Assembly (NCBI GenBank): GCA_012512665.1
Contig: JAAZDU010000179.1
Span: forward strand, 1-8,921
Origin: Bacillota bacterium
Lineage (GTDB): Bacteria > Bacillota > Dethiobacteria > DTU022 > JAAZDU01
DNA: 8,921 nucleotides
Reading direction: 5' to 3'
Shown here piece after piece: positions 1 to 7,680 of this stretch. The translations under genes were made by a program, and so were the position numbers. Under the pieces are notes generated by a model. That model made no database searches. It saw nothing but the letters and a program-made list of their open reading frames with translations, and was not told the DNA's origin. Numbering within the stretch: the stretch's first letter is position 1; every line of letters starts with the position of its first letter.

Positions 1-39
1 AGCATATTTTTATTTATTTCTATATCTATTTTTGAACAC

Positions 40-75
40 AAAAAACCGCCAAAGGGAATGAACCCCCTGACGGTT
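40..75 (-). terminator. Rho-independent terminator after rpsI
   Basis: On the minus strand the transcript can form a stem between the complement of 63-75 and that of 44-56, up to 13 pairs including a few G-U pairs, with a 6-nt loop (57-62). The stem runs directly into six U (complement of 40-45). It lies about 60 nt after the rpsI stop and is the only convincing terminator in the window, so it marks the end of the long ribosomal-protein/ECF/truA/rplM/rpsI transcript. The remaining 39 bases at the window edge are AT-rich and show no gene. Confidence 0.9.
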
Positions 76-136
76 GGCGCTTGCGATAAGCAAACTTTGT
101 AATTGTAAACAAACTCGTGTGTAATGAAACAGTAAT

Positions 137-529
137 TTAACGCTTGGAAAACTGCGGCGCCCTGCGTGCTTTTTTCAGGCCGTACTTTTTACGCTCCTTC
201 GCTCTGGGATCTCTTATCAAAAAGCCTGCTTTTTTTAACACGGGCCTGTACTCTCTGTCTGCCTCCAGCAGAGCCCTGGCAATACCGTGTCTGATTGCCC
301 CAGCCTGCCCGGTAAAGCCCCCTCCTTCTACCTTGGCAATAACATCAAATTTATTTATGGTATCCGTTATCTGTAAGGGACTGCGAACCATTATTTTTAA
401 AGCTTCTAAGCCAAAATAGCCTTCCAAATCCTTATTGTTGACAAGAATTTTTCCTTCACCAGGAACAAGCCTTACACGGGCAACGGATTTTTTCCTTCTC
501 CCCGTTCCATAAAACTGCACCTGAGCCAT
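137..529 (-). CDS. rpsI: 30S ribosomal protein S9
   Basis: This encodes small-subunit protein S9 (uS9), whose C-terminal tail reaches the P-site tRNA in the ribosome. The 130-residue product begins [19 protein letters not shown], carries the family block [19 protein letters not shown] in its middle, and ends in the basic tail [12 protein letters not shown], all hallmarks of S9. The ATG at 529 is chosen because GAAAGGAGGG lies just upstream and it gives the normal S9 N-terminus and length; a TTG at 553 would add eight residues that include the translated Shine-Dalgarno. It follows rplM after a 68-nt gap, the usual L13-S9 pair, and is last before the terminator. It is probably transcribed from the promoter in front of rplM plus readthrough from truA. 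No defect is seen. Confidence 0.98.
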   Translation of the reverse strand: MAQVQFYGTGRRKKSVARVRLVPGEGKILVNNKDLEGYFGLEALKIMVRSPLQITDTINKFDVIAKVEGGGFTGQAGAIRHGIARALLEADREYRPVLKKAGFLIRDPRAKERKKYGLKKARRAPQFSKR

Positions 530-545
530 TTTTACCCTCCTTTCA

Positions 546-584
546 AGCCACAATTCCAGCCACCATACTTTTTAGAGCCACAAT
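546..584 (-). repeat. Three short direct repeats in rplM-rpsI spacer
   Basis: On the minus strand the rpsI leader holds ATTGTGGCT (584-576), ATGGTGGCT (566-558) and ATTGTGGCT (554-546). The starts are 18 and 12 nt apart. The last copy ends immediately before the rpsI Shine-Dalgarno. The function is unknown and chance is possible for units this short. Confidence 0.4.
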
Positions 585-597
585 ATATTGAAAAGCT

Positions 598-1038
598 TTA
601 AATACTTAATTCTAGTTTCTCTGGTTTTTGAGCCTCATGAGGATGCTCCTCACCACTGTAAACTTTAAGTTTTTTCAGCATGGCCCTGCCCAGGCGGTTG
701 TGAGGCAGCATGCCCTTAACTGCCAGGTAAACTGCTTCGCCGGGTTTTTTTTCTGCCAGCTCTGCGTAAGGTATTTGTTTAAGACCTCCAGGGTAGCCTG
801 AATGGCGGTAATAAACCTTTTGCTGGGCTTTTTTACCGGTTAAAAGGACCTTGGCCGCATTAAGAACGATCACATGATCCCCTGTATCAACATGGGGGGT
901 AAAAATGGCTTTATGTTTACCCCGCAGAATTTTGGCTACCTCAGCAGCCACCCTGCCCAAAGGTTTATTAGCAGCGTCAACGACGTACCATTTTCTCTCC
1001 AACTCTTCTTTTTTTGCCATAAAAGTGCGCTGGCTCAT
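598..1038 (-). CDS. rplM: 50S ribosomal protein L13
   Basis: This encodes large-subunit protein L13 (uL13), an early assembly protein that binds 23S rRNA. The 146-residue product fits the family length. Visible family segments are [16 protein letters not shown] (about 16-31), [19 protein letters not shown] near 38-56, the [10 protein letters not shown] block, and [14 protein letters not shown] (about 108-121). The ATG at 1038 is preceded by AAGGAGGG at good spacing; a second in-frame ATG six codons later lacks such a site. It heads the rplM-rpsI pair and lies directly behind a strong sigma-A-like promoter. In some bacteria L13 represses its own operon, and L13 leader RNAs are known in Firmicutes. 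The leader here is only about 35 nt, and I could not recognise that motif in it. Confidence 0.98.
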   Translation of the reverse strand: MSQRTFMAKKEELERKWYVVDAANKPLGRVAAEVAKILRGKHKAIFTPHVDTGDHVIVLNAAKVLLTGKKAQQKVYYRHSGYPGGLKQIPYAELAEKKPGEAVYLAVKGMLPHNRLGRAMLKKLKVYSGEEHPHEAQKPEKLELSI

Positions 1039-1078
1039 CGTCTTCCCTCCTTAAGCTATAGCCGAAACCACAAGCATA

Positions 1079-1107
1079 ATTTTATACAGTATTACAGCCG
1101 CTGTCAA
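1079..1107 (-). promoter_or_regulatory. Sigma-A-type promoter for rplM-rpsI
   Basis: On the minus strand there is a perfect -35 TTGACA (1107-1102), a 17-bp spacer, and a -10 TAAAAT (1084-1079) that matches TATAAT at five of six positions. It lies in the truA-rplM gap, four bases past the truA stop codon. Transcription would start near 1072, giving a leader of about 35 nt before the rplM ATG. The hexamers and spacing are read directly; activity is inferred. Confidence 0.85.
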
Positions 1108-1111
1108 GTTA

Positions 1112-1852
1112 TTACCGGTATTTAATACTCCATAAACATAAACCATGGGGTGGAGCGGTAACACCAGCCTTATCCCTATCCCTGGCCTGCAAAATTTTTT
1201 CTATATCTTCCGGCCGGGCTTTTTTGTTTTGACCAATTTCAAGCAGGGTGCCAATCATAATGCGAACCATTTTGTAAAGAAATCCATCCCCTGTAAACTG
1301 CATCACTACAAAGTTACCTTTGTGAAGTAGTTTAAAATCAGTAATAGTGCGTATGTTGTTCTTTACCTTGCTGCCTGCCGCTTTAAAAGCAGTAAAATCA
1401 TGGGTACCCACCAGGTACCGGGCGGCTTCCTCCAACTTGGCAAAGTCAACCTCTTGGGGGTAATGCCAGGTATACAGGCGGCGAAAAACATCCGGATAAA
1501 AACCAGTGTCTATTGTATAGCGGTATGTTTTTTCCCTGGCGCTGCGACAGGCGTTAAAATTGTCTGCTACAATTTCAGCATGCCATACCCTGATATCTGG
1601 CGGCAGCATACTGTTTAAAGCCAGGGGCAGCTTTGCCAGCGGGATGAAAGGTGGTGCTTTAAAGCTTACAACTTGCTCCCGGGCATGCACTCCGGCATCA
1701 GTGCGCCCGGCGCCCGTAACCTTTATTTCTCTTTTATAAAGCACCTGCAGCACCTGCTGCAGCACTCCCTGTATAGTGGTGGCATTTTGCTGCACCTGAA
1801 AGCCGCTGTAGCATGTACCATCATAGCTTAAATGTACCTTGTAGTTTAGCAT
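1112..1852 (-). CDS. truA: tRNA pseudouridine(38-40) synthase TruA
   Basis: TruA isomerises uridines 38, 39 and 40 in the anticodon stem-loop of many tRNAs to pseudouridine. From the chosen ATG at 1852 the protein has 246 residues, normal for the family. The catalytic motif GAGRTDAGVHA is present, with the nucleophilic Asp at about residue 52. Other family features are the N-terminal YKVHLSYDGTCYSGFQ, RSAREKTYRY near 104-113, and the C-terminal FTGDGFLYKMVRIMIGTL block. The ATG is preceded by AGGTGA five bases away; a GTG three codons upstream (1861) has no ribosome-binding site but cannot be excluded. It starts 12 nt after ecfT ends and is likely translated from the same message. No terminator follows, so transcription may continue into rplM. 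The gene looks intact. Confidence 0.97.
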   Translation of the reverse strand: MLNYKVHLSYDGTCYSGFQVQQNATTIQGVLQQVLQVLYKREIKVTGAGRTDAGVHAREQVVSFKAPPFIPLAKLPLALNSMLPPDIRVWHAEIVADNFNACRSAREKTYRYTIDTGFYPDVFRRLYTWHYPQEVDFAKLEEAARYLVGTHDFTAFKAAGSKVKNNIRTITDFKLLHKGNFVVMQFTGDGFLYKMVRIMIGTLLEIGQNKKARPEDIEKILQARDRDKAGVTAPPHGLCLWSIKYR

Positions 1853-1864
1853 AACACTCACCTA

Positions 1865-2659
1865 TTATATGCCAGTGATAACAATTCCCACCATAAGGGC
1901 TGCGACGACGGCAAGAGCGCAATAATCGAGCAGCGTTGTTTTTAGCTCTCTCATTCTGCTGCGGTTTTCTCCGCCCCTGTAACAGCGGGCTTCCATAGCC
2001 ACCGCCAGCTCGTCAGCTCTACGAAAGGCACTGACAAAGAGAGGTACCAAAAGCGGGATAAGGCTTTGAGCTCTGCGAAAAACGTTGCCCGAATCAAAAT
2101 CTGCGCCTCTGGCCATCTGAGCTTTTCTGATCTTATCGCTCTCGTCCATCAGCGTTGGTATAAACCTGAGTGCTATGGTCATCATCATGGCAATTTCATG
2201 CCCGGGCACCCCAATTTTTCTAAAAGGCCGCAAGAGCTGCTCTATACCGTCAGTCAAGGATATGGGAGAAGTAGTGAGTGTGATCAACAAGGTGGCAATT
2301 ACCAGCAGCAACAACCTAAGCGTCATAAAAGTCCCCAGGTAAACTCCTGCTTCTTCCACCGTAACAGGACCTAGCCGCAACAGAACCTGCCCTCCCTTGG
2401 TAAAAAAGAAATGAAGGATGATAGTAAATAATACGATATATACTATGGGCTTTAAACCGCGGATGACGTAGGGAAAAGGCAGGCGCGAGAGAATAAAAGC
2501 TCCCAAGATAAATAACCCCAGAATAAAAAATCCAAAAAAAGTTTTAGCTAAGAAAAGAGCTGCGATCAGCATTAACAGGCAAATAATTTTTATTCTTGGG
2601 TCCAGTAAATGCAGAAATGATTCTCCCGGCAGGTAGTGGCCAATGGTAATGCTACGCAT
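1865..2659 (-). CDS. ecfT: ECF transporter transmembrane component EcfT
   Basis: EcfT is the membrane scaffold of energy-coupling-factor importers. It couples the two EcfA ATPases to interchangeable substrate-binding S components for vitamins or metal ions. The 264-residue product starts MRSITIGHYLPGESFLHLL followed by DPR, a typical N-terminus, and has several hydrophobic segments (about 24-60, 70-88, 110-130 and 245-263). A cytoplasmic helical region holds the two Ala-Arg coupling motifs, ARG at about 183-185 and ARC at about 224-226, which dock on the ATPases. The ATG at 2659 is chosen because it gives the family N-terminus and lies 7 nt after ecfA2, with AAGGGAAG upstream; the open frame extends to 2734 inside ecfA2, but that part is lysine-rich and unlike EcfT. 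The third motif residue being Cys rather than Gly is a minor oddity. No S component is encoded here, as expected for group II ECF systems. Confidence 0.95.
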   Translation of the reverse strand: MRSITIGHYLPGESFLHLLDPRIKIICLLMLIAALFLAKTFFGFFILGLFILGAFILSRLPFPYVIRGLKPIVYIVLFTIILHFFFTKGGQVLLRLGPVTVEEAGVYLGTFMTLRLLLLVIATLLITLTTSPISLTDGIEQLLRPFRKIGVPGHEIAMMMTIALRFIPTLMDESDKIRKAQMARGADFDSGNVFRRAQSLIPLLVPLFVSAFRRADELAVAMEARCYRGGENRSRMRELKTTLLDYCALAVVAALMVGIVITGI

Positions 2660-2666
2660 AACAGTA

Positions 2667-3530
2667 TTACAACTTCCCTTCTTTTTTCCAGAGGGCCAAG
2701 ATTTCTTGCTTTGCCTCTTCCAGGGAAAAGACATTGGTCTTAACTTTTTTTCCTTTTTCTTTAAGCTTTTGCATCAGGGCCACTGTTACCGGCAGGGAAA
2801 GCCCAAGTTTTTCTAAGGGCTGGCCGCTAGAAAAAATTTCGGCCGGATTCCCTTCCATGGCCAGTTTCCCTTGATGCAAGATAAAAAGCCTGCTTGCCAG
2901 CCTGGCTACCTCTTCCATATTATGGGTTACCATAATAATGGTTTTGCCAGCCTCTAGATGCAGTCGCTGGATTAATTTTAACAAATGCTTCCGACCAGCA
3001 GGATCAAGCCCAGCAGTAGGCTCATCCAAGATAAGCGCCTGGGGCCGCATCGCCAGCACTCCTGCCAGGGCCACCCTTCTTTTTTCACCGCCGCTCAAGT
3101 TAAAAGGGGAGCGTTCCTTAATGGCATTGTAGTCCAGCTCGACATACTCTAGCGCCTCCCGCACCCTTTCCTGAATTTGAGGGGCAGGTAGGTCAAGGTT
3201 TTTGGGGCCAAAGGCCACGTCTTCAGCTACCGTTTCAGCAAAAAGCTGCTGTTCTGGAAATTGAAAGAGAAGGCCAATCTTCTGCCTTACCTGGCGCATC
3301 TCGATCTTATCTTTCCAGATATCCTTGCCCTCAATTCTGACAGAACCAGCAGTAGGTTTTAGTAACCCGTTAAAATGCTGCACGAGGGTAGACTTACCAG
3401 AACCTGTATGGCCAATAATGCCGATAAACTCTCCTTTTGCAATGGTTAAACTGATATCGTGCAGCGCTACTGTTTCAAAGGGTGTCCCGCACATATATAT
3501 GTGCTTTAAGTTTTGTATTTCTATGAGCAT
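2667..3530 (-). CDS. ecfA2: ECF transporter ATP-binding protein EcfA2
   Basis: This is the second ABC ATPase of the energy-coupling module and pairs with EcfA1 beneath EcfT to drive uptake. The 287-residue protein has an intact nucleotide-binding domain: Walker A GHTGSGKST at 40-48, Q-loop Gln at 90 (LLFQFPEQQLF), signature LSGGE at 145-149, Walker B ALILDEP at 165-171 with catalytic Glu 170, and switch His 203 in VTHNMEE. The C-terminal tail has the LGLSLP segment seen in EcfA proteins. The ATG at 3530 overlaps the end of ecfA1 by 10 nt (ATGCTCATAG) and has GTGGAG upstream, so translation is probably coupled. The GHTGSGKST Walker A, against GPNGSGKST in its partner, is the usual way to tell EcfA2 from EcfA1. 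Confidence 0.96.
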   Translation of the reverse strand: MLIEIQNLKHIYMCGTPFETVALHDISLTIAKGEFIGIIGHTGSGKSTLVQHFNGLLKPTAGSVRIEGKDIWKDKIEMRQVRQKIGLLFQFPEQQLFAETVAEDVAFGPKNLDLPAPQIQERVREALEYVELDYNAIKERSPFNLSGGEKRRVALAGVLAMRPQALILDEPTAGLDPAGRKHLLKLIQRLHLEAGKTIIMVTHNMEEVARLASRLFILHQGKLAMEGNPAEIFSSGQPLEKLGLSLPVTVALMQKLKEKGKKVKTNVFSLEEAKQEILALWKKEGKL

Positions 3531-4354
3531 AAGAACTCCACCAGTTCCTCAAGACGAAAAATGCCTGGAGGTATTGGTAATCCGGCAGAACGGAGTTCTC
3601 TAGTCAGCTCTACAACAGGAGGGTAAGTGAGGCCCAGCTTGGTCAGATCAAGCTCACCTTCAAATATTTCCTCAACACGCCCAACAGCATAAATAGCTCC
3701 GTCCTGCATAATACAAATACGATCGGCTTGAAGTGCTTCCTCCATAAAATGTGTTATATAGATGATCGTTACCTTCTCTTCCTGATTCATGCGCCGAATT
3801 GTCTGCAACACTTCTTCTCTGCCCTGCGGATCAAGCATGGCGGTAGGCTCGTCCAACACCAGGTAACGCGGCTTCATGACCATTGTGCCGGCTATGGCCA
3901 GCCGCTGTTTTTGCCCCCCTGATAAAAAATGCGGGGCATGCCTGGTATATGGATGCAGACCAACCAGCTCCAGCGCTTCTTTGACCCTTTGGCGAATAAT
4001 TTTTGCCGGCAATCCCAAATTTTCCAGGCCAAAGGCCACATCCTCTTCCACAGTGGTGGCAACTATTTGATTGTCAGGGTTTTGAAACACCATACCCACT
4101 AAGCGCCTGATTTCCCAGAGGGCATCTTCTTCCTTAGTATTTAAACCGTTTACCCACACATTACCTGAATCAGGAATGAGCAAGGCGTTAATATGCCTGG
4201 CCAAAGTTGATTTACCAGAGCCATTAGGTCCTATAATAGCCAGGTATTCGCCTTGCTCCACCGTTAAGTTTACACCTTTTAACGCCGGTATCTTCTCCCC
4301 TGCCTCCCGCCGGTAGCTATAAGATACATCTTGTATGGTGATCTGTAATTTCAC
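3521..4354 (-). CDS. ecfA1: ECF transporter ATP-binding protein EcfA1
   Basis: This is the first ABC ATPase of the ECF module. The 277-residue product has Walker A GPNGSGKST (42-50), Q-loop Gln 91 in MVFQNPDNQIV, signature LSGGQ (144-148), Walker B YLVLDEP (164-170) with Glu 169, and switch His 202 in YITHFMEE. All catalytic elements are present. The start is a GTG at 4354, with GAAGGGAG about 9 nt upstream and the family N-terminus MKLQITIQDVSYSY. It begins 27 nt after rplQ with no terminator between, so it is probably expressed with the ribosomal-protein operon, the usual Firmicute arrangement. The substrate is not fixed by this gene, because S components encoded elsewhere decide it. Confidence 0.96.
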   Translation of the reverse strand: MKLQITIQDVSYSYRREAGEKIPALKGVNLTVEQGEYLAIIGPNGSGKSTLARHINALLIPDSGNVWVNGLNTKEEDALWEIRRLVGMVFQNPDNQIVATTVEEDVAFGLENLGLPAKIIRQRVKEALELVGLHPYTRHAPHFLSGGQKQRLAIAGTMVMKPRYLVLDEPTAMLDPQGREEVLQTIRRMNQEEKVTIIYITHFMEEALQADRICIMQDGAIYAVGRVEEIFEGELDLTKLGLTYPPVVELTRELRSAGLPIPPGIFRLEELVEFLCS

Positions 4355-4381
4355 CAGTACTCCCTTCTTTTGCCCTCAAAA

Positions 4382-4723
4382 CTATGAGACAAGTTCTAAA
4401 ATTACCATAGGAGCTGCATCACCCCGGCGGTACCCTTTTTTTAGAATACGGGTATAACCTCCTGACCTTTCCTTATAGCGAGGTCCAATGGTATCAAAAA
4501 GTTCTTTAACTACTGTTTCACTTAGCAGGTATGCCAGGGCCTGCCGGCGGGCGTGCAGATCTCCTCTTTTAGAAAGTGTAATCATTTTATCAACAATTTT
4601 TTTTGCTTCTTTTGCCCTAGCCTCTGTTGTTTCTACTCGCCCTTCCTTTAAAAGAGAGGTCACCAGGTTGCGCAGCAGTGCCCTGCGGACACTGCCTCTT
4701 CTTCCCAGTTTTCGGTAGGCCAT
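4382..4723 (-). CDS. rplQ: 50S ribosomal protein L17
   Basis: This encodes large-subunit protein L17 (bL17), located near the peptide exit tunnel. The 113-residue product has the family start [20 protein letters not shown], the central [18 protein letters not shown] block, and the C-terminal [19 protein letters not shown] block followed by VILELV. The ATG at 4723 has AAGGAGG at 8-nt spacing. It follows rpoA by 34 nt, the conserved end of the alpha operon. The length is the short bacterial form. No anomaly is seen. Confidence 0.98.
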   Translation of the reverse strand: MAYRKLGRRGSVRRALLRNLVTSLLKEGRVETTEARAKEAKKIVDKMITLSKRGDLHARRQALAYLLSETVVKELFDTIGPRYKERSGGYTRILKKGYRRGDAAPMVILELVS

Positions 4724-4757
4724 CCTGAACGCCTCCTTCTGCAGTCTTCTCTATTTC

Positions 4758-5705
4758 TTATTCCTTGCTTTCCTTAAGAGAAAGATTTAATTCTTTGAGC
4801 CTGTTTACAATTTCTTCTAAGGATTTTTTCCCAAGGTTTCTTACTTTCATCATTTCCTCTTCTGTCTTCTGAATTAATTCTTCAACAGTATTGATCCCTG
4901 CCCTCTTGAGGCAGTTATAGGAACGCACCGATAGGTCCAGTTCTTCAATTGTCATTTCTAGTGCCTTTTCCTTGCTTTCCTCCTCTTTGTCAGAGGATAT
5001 TTCTACATCATCCACTTTTTCCGTCAGGTTAATGAAGAGATTCAGATGTTCGCTTAGTATTTTAGCCCCCAGGCTAAGGGCCTCATCCGGCTTAATGCTG
5101 CCGTCAGTCCAAATATCCAGGCTAAGTTTGTCGTAATCAGTAACCTGCCCTACCCTGGTATCTTCCACGGTGTAATTGACCTTGCGAATAGGTGTAAACA
5201 AAGAATCAACAGGAATAATACCAATAGGCTGGCCAGGTTTTTTGTTCTGCTCAGCAGTAACGTAACCTCTTCCCCGGGATACTGTTATCTCCATATAAAG
5301 CTTGGCATTTTCTTCTAAATGGGCAATAACCAGGTCAGGGTTTAAAATATCTACATCAGCGGGGGCTTTTATATCGCCAGCCCTGACAATCTTTTCCCCC
5401 TCTTCATCTATGACCAGGACCTGAGGCTCTGAAACATGCATCTTTAAACATAAGCTTTTTAAGTTTAATATAATTTCTGTTGTATCCTCCAAAACACCCT
5501 CTATGGTTGAAAACTCGTGCAGGACCCCATCAAATTTAACACTGGTAACAGCTGCCCCAGGCAGCGAAGATAAAAGTACTCTTCGTAAAGAATTCCCCAG
5601 AGTAATACCATAGCCTCTTTCCAGGGGTTCAATAATAAATCTTCCGTGAGTTCCTTCTTCATTAACTTCCACATACTCAATTTTTGGCTTTTCAATTTCG
5701 ATCAT
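4758..5705 (-). CDS. rpoA: DNA-directed RNA polymerase subunit alpha
   Basis: The alpha subunit dimerises to start RNA polymerase assembly and contacts UP elements and activators. The 315-residue product matches the usual length. The N-terminal domain (about 1-230) includes [21 protein letters not shown] and [19 protein letters not shown]. An acidic linker (about 232-250) leads to the C-terminal domain (about 251-305), which shows [19 protein letters not shown] with the DNA-contacting Arg at about 261, and [12 protein letters not shown]. The ATG at 5705 is chosen because GGGAGG lies 10-12 nt upstream and the product then starts MIEIEKPK as in relatives; an ATG at 5735 would add ten residues that include the translated Shine-Dalgarno. 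It sits 68 nt after rpsD, with a hairpin in the gap, and precedes rplQ. No defect is seen. Confidence 0.98.
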   Translation of the reverse strand: MIEIEKPKIEYVEVNEEGTHGRFIIEPLERGYGITLGNSLRRVLLSSLPGAAVTSVKFDGVLHEFSTIEGVLEDTTEIILNLKSLCLKMHVSEPQVLVIDEEGEKIVRAGDIKAPADVDILNPDLVIAHLEENAKLYMEITVSRGRGYVTAEQNKKPGQPIGIIPVDSLFTPIRKVNYTVEDTRVGQVTDYDKLSLDIWTDGSIKPDEALSLGAKILSEHLNLFINLTEKVDDVEISSDKEEESKEKALEMTIEELDLSVRSYNCLKRAGINTVEELIQKTEEEMMKVRNLGKKSLEEIVNRLKELNLSLKESKE

Positions 5706-5734
5706 GCACTTTAATCCTCCCTCACCCTTTTGCA

Positions 5735-5768
5735 TTCCTGAAAATATTAGAAAAAGTCTTTTCAGGAA
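5735..5768 (-). promoter_or_regulatory. 10-bp hairpin in the rpsD-rpoA gap
   Basis: On the minus strand TTCCTGAAAA (5768-5759) and TTTTCAGGAA (5744-5735) form a perfect 10-bp inverted repeat around a 14-nt loop. It lies between the rpsD stop and the rpoA Shine-Dalgarno. No U-run follows, so it is not a normal intrinsic terminator. It could be an mRNA processing or stability element, or a translational control site. The pairing is read directly; the role is unknown. Confidence 0.5.
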
Positions 5769-5773
5769 ACCTT

Positions 5774-6399
5774 TTAGCGGGAGTATAGCTCTACTATTAA
5801 GTGTTCAGATACTGGCGTGTCAATCTCTTCTCTTTCGGGCAGTCTTGTTACTTTAGCTTTCATGTTCTCCCGGTCAACTTCCAGCCATTCTACATGCCCC
5901 TGGCGCGCTCCCCATTCCGCTAACTCTTTGAATAAAGGAGTACCCCTACTTTTTTCCCTTAAGGAAATCTCTTCCCCCGGTCGGGTTAAGTAAGAGGGTA
6001 TATCAACTTTTTTGTCATTTACAGCAAAATGACCATGCCTTATCAACTGCCTTGCTTCAGCACGTGAGCGGGCAAATCCAGCTCTATAAATCACATTATC
6101 CAGTCGGCTTTCTAAAATTTGTAAGAGGTTTTCCCCCGTTACACCTTTTCTCCTGTCAGCTTCTTTAAAATACTTGCGGAATTGCTTTTCTAAAACACCG
6201 TAATAACGGCGGCTTTTTGCTTTTCTCTTAACTGAAGACCATATTCAGTTACTTTATGCCGGCCCTGACCATATCCTCCGGGCGGGTAACCTTTCCTGAC
6301 AACAGCACATTTTTCTGTGTAGCAGCGGTCGCCTTTAAGGAAAAGTTTTACTCCTTCCCGGCGGCACAGTCTACAAGCAGCTTTTGTATAACGGGCCAT
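5774..6399 (-). pseudogene. rpsD: 30S ribosomal protein S4, rpsD with a one-base frameshift
   Basis: S4 (uS4) nucleates assembly of the 30S body on 16S rRNA, helps decoding accuracy, and represses ribosomal operons in many bacteria. The first frame, from the ATG at 6399 (AGGAGGT upstream), gives [20 protein letters not shown] and so on, with a Cys4 zinc motif at C9, C12, C26 and C31. It hits TAG at 6192-6190 after 69 residues. In the next frame, from about 6211, the protein continues [15 protein letters not shown] into the S4 RNA-binding domain ([20 protein letters not shown], about 97-160) and on to a normal end, VELYSR. Adding one base near 6209-6218 gives 208 residues, exactly the family length. 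Everything outside that point is conserved, with no further decay, so a sequencing error is more likely than a true pseudogene. A recoding site or a second rpsD elsewhere are alternatives. Confidence 0.93.
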
Positions 6400-6447
6400 T
6401 TATTTTTTGCACCTCCTGATACTTCACCTAAATAGATATAAGAGTAT

Positions 6448-6843
6448 TTATACGCGACGCCGCTTTGGAGGACGACATCCGTTATGAGGTATAGGGGTAA
6501 CGTCCTTGATGGAGTTGACCTCCAGCCCCGCAGCCTGTAGCGAACGAATGGCAGCCTCCCGGCCTGCTCCAGGGCCTTTAACAAATACTTCTATCTGGCG
6601 CATCCCGTGTTCCATGGCAGCTTTTGCTGCTGTTTCCGCGGCCATCTGGGCAGCAAAAGGCGTAGATTTACGTGATCCCTTAAAACCTACTGTCCCTGCG
6701 CTTGCCCAGGCAATACTATTACCCTGCAGATCAGTAATAGAAATCATGGTGTTATTAAAAGTTGACTTAATATGAGCAATGCCGTGCTCAATATTTTTAC
6801 GGTCCCGGCGGCGAGGGCGTGTTGTTGTTTTCTTACGAGCCAC
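6448..6843 (-). CDS. rpsK: 30S ribosomal protein S11
   Basis: This encodes small-subunit protein S11 (uS11) of the 30S platform, next to the mRNA exit. The 131-residue product contains [59 protein letters not shown], and the C-terminus [14 protein letters not shown], all characteristic of the family. The start is a GTG at 6843 with AGGGGG about 7 nt upstream; no nearer in-frame ATG fits the family N-terminus. It lies 30 nt after rpsM and 48 nt before rpsD, the standard alpha-operon order. No anomaly is seen. Confidence 0.98.
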   Translation of the reverse strand: MARKKTTTRPRRRDRKNIEHGIAHIKSTFNNTMISITDLQGNSIAWASAGTVGFKGSRKSTPFAAQMAAETAAKAAMEHGMRQIEVFVKGPGAGREAAIRSLQAAGLEVNSIKDVTPIPHNGCRPPKRRRV

Positions 6844-6873
6844 CCTGTTTCCCCCTTTCTCCCTTATGCTGGC

Positions 6874-7245
6874 TTACTTTTTCCTTCGTACCCCTACAGT
6901 TCTTCTTGGACCTTTACGGGTACGAGCATTATTTTTAGTTGTTTGGCCCCTAACCGGTAAACCCCGGCGATGCCTGATACCGCAATAACAACCTATTTCC
7001 ATCAGCCTTTTAATGTTCACGGTTATTTCACGCCGCAGGTCACCTTCCACACGAAGATTTTTATCAATATAGTCCCGTAAGCGGCCCACTTCCTCCTCAG
7101 TAAGATTGCGGACACGCGTATCAGGGTTAACCCCGGTCTGCTTCAGGATTTCCTGGGCTGTTTTTCTCCCAATGCCGTAAATATAAGTCAAGCCAATCTC
7201 AACTCGTTTTTCCCGTGGCAGGTCAACTCCCGCAATCCTTGCCAT
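6874..7245 (-). CDS. rpsM: 30S ribosomal protein S13
   Basis: This encodes small-subunit protein S13 (uS13) of the 30S head, which contacts the large subunit and P-site tRNA. The 123-residue product begins [20 protein letters not shown], has the [12 protein letters not shown] helix-turn segment, [17 protein letters not shown] near 84-100, and the basic tail ending RTVGVRRKK. The ATG at 7245 is chosen because GGGAGGAGGT lies about 8-10 nt upstream; a GTG at 7257 overlaps that site and would add four foreign residues. It follows rpmJ after an 80-nt gap, the longest in this part of the operon, and precedes rpsK. In E. coli the S4 repressor target lies before rpsM; no matching structure could be verified here. 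Confidence 0.98.
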   Translation of the reverse strand: MARIAGVDLPREKRVEIGLTYIYGIGRKTAQEILKQTGVNPDTRVRNLTEEEVGRLRDYIDKNLRVEGDLRREITVNIKRLMEIGCYCGIRHRRGLPVRGQTTKNNARTRKGPRRTVGVRRKK

Positions 7246-7325
7246 CTTTTGGTACACCTCCTCCCATTCTCAAAAAAAACGTCAAACATACTTAGCATTT
7301 CCTTTTTTTGCAAAAGTTATACTCC

Positions 7326-7680
<355 letters not shown>

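Noticed and set aside
144..419. 91-codon open frame on the plus strand
   Set aside because: It is the antisense of rpsI, has no ribosome-binding site and resembles no family; the minus-strand S9 gene explains the sequence.
530..553. Eight-residue extension of S9 from an upstream TTG
   Set aside because: It also translates the ribosome-binding site, and the shorter form fits the family exactly.
2066..2374. 102-codon open frame on the plus strand
   Set aside because: It lies fully opposite ecfT, with low-complexity His/Gln-rich content and no upstream Shine-Dalgarno.
2660..2734. N-terminal extension of ecfT into ecfA2
   Set aside because: The extra 25 residues are Lys/Ser-rich and unlike EcfT; the ATG at 2659 gives the normal N-terminus and length.
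5706..5735. Ten-residue N-terminal extension of RpoA from an upstream ATG
   Set aside because: The extension translates the Shine-Dalgarno of the downstream ATG, which yields the standard 315-residue alpha subunit.
5774..6094. A separate 106-residue S4-domain protein
   Set aside because: Its GTG 'start' is an internal Val codon of S4 (LDNVIYRAG) with no ribosome-binding site; the conserved S4 sequence continues upstream in the same frame to about 6211, so it is the 3' part of frameshifted rpsD.
6348..6584. 78-codon minus-strand frame across the rpsK-rpsD junction
   Set aside because: It overlaps two clear ribosomal genes in another frame and its product matches nothing recognisable.
7246..7306. 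Small frame starting ATGCTAAGT in the rpmJ-rpsM gap
   Set aside because: The AGGA lies too close to the ATG to work as a ribosome-binding site, and the frame runs out of phase into rpsM.
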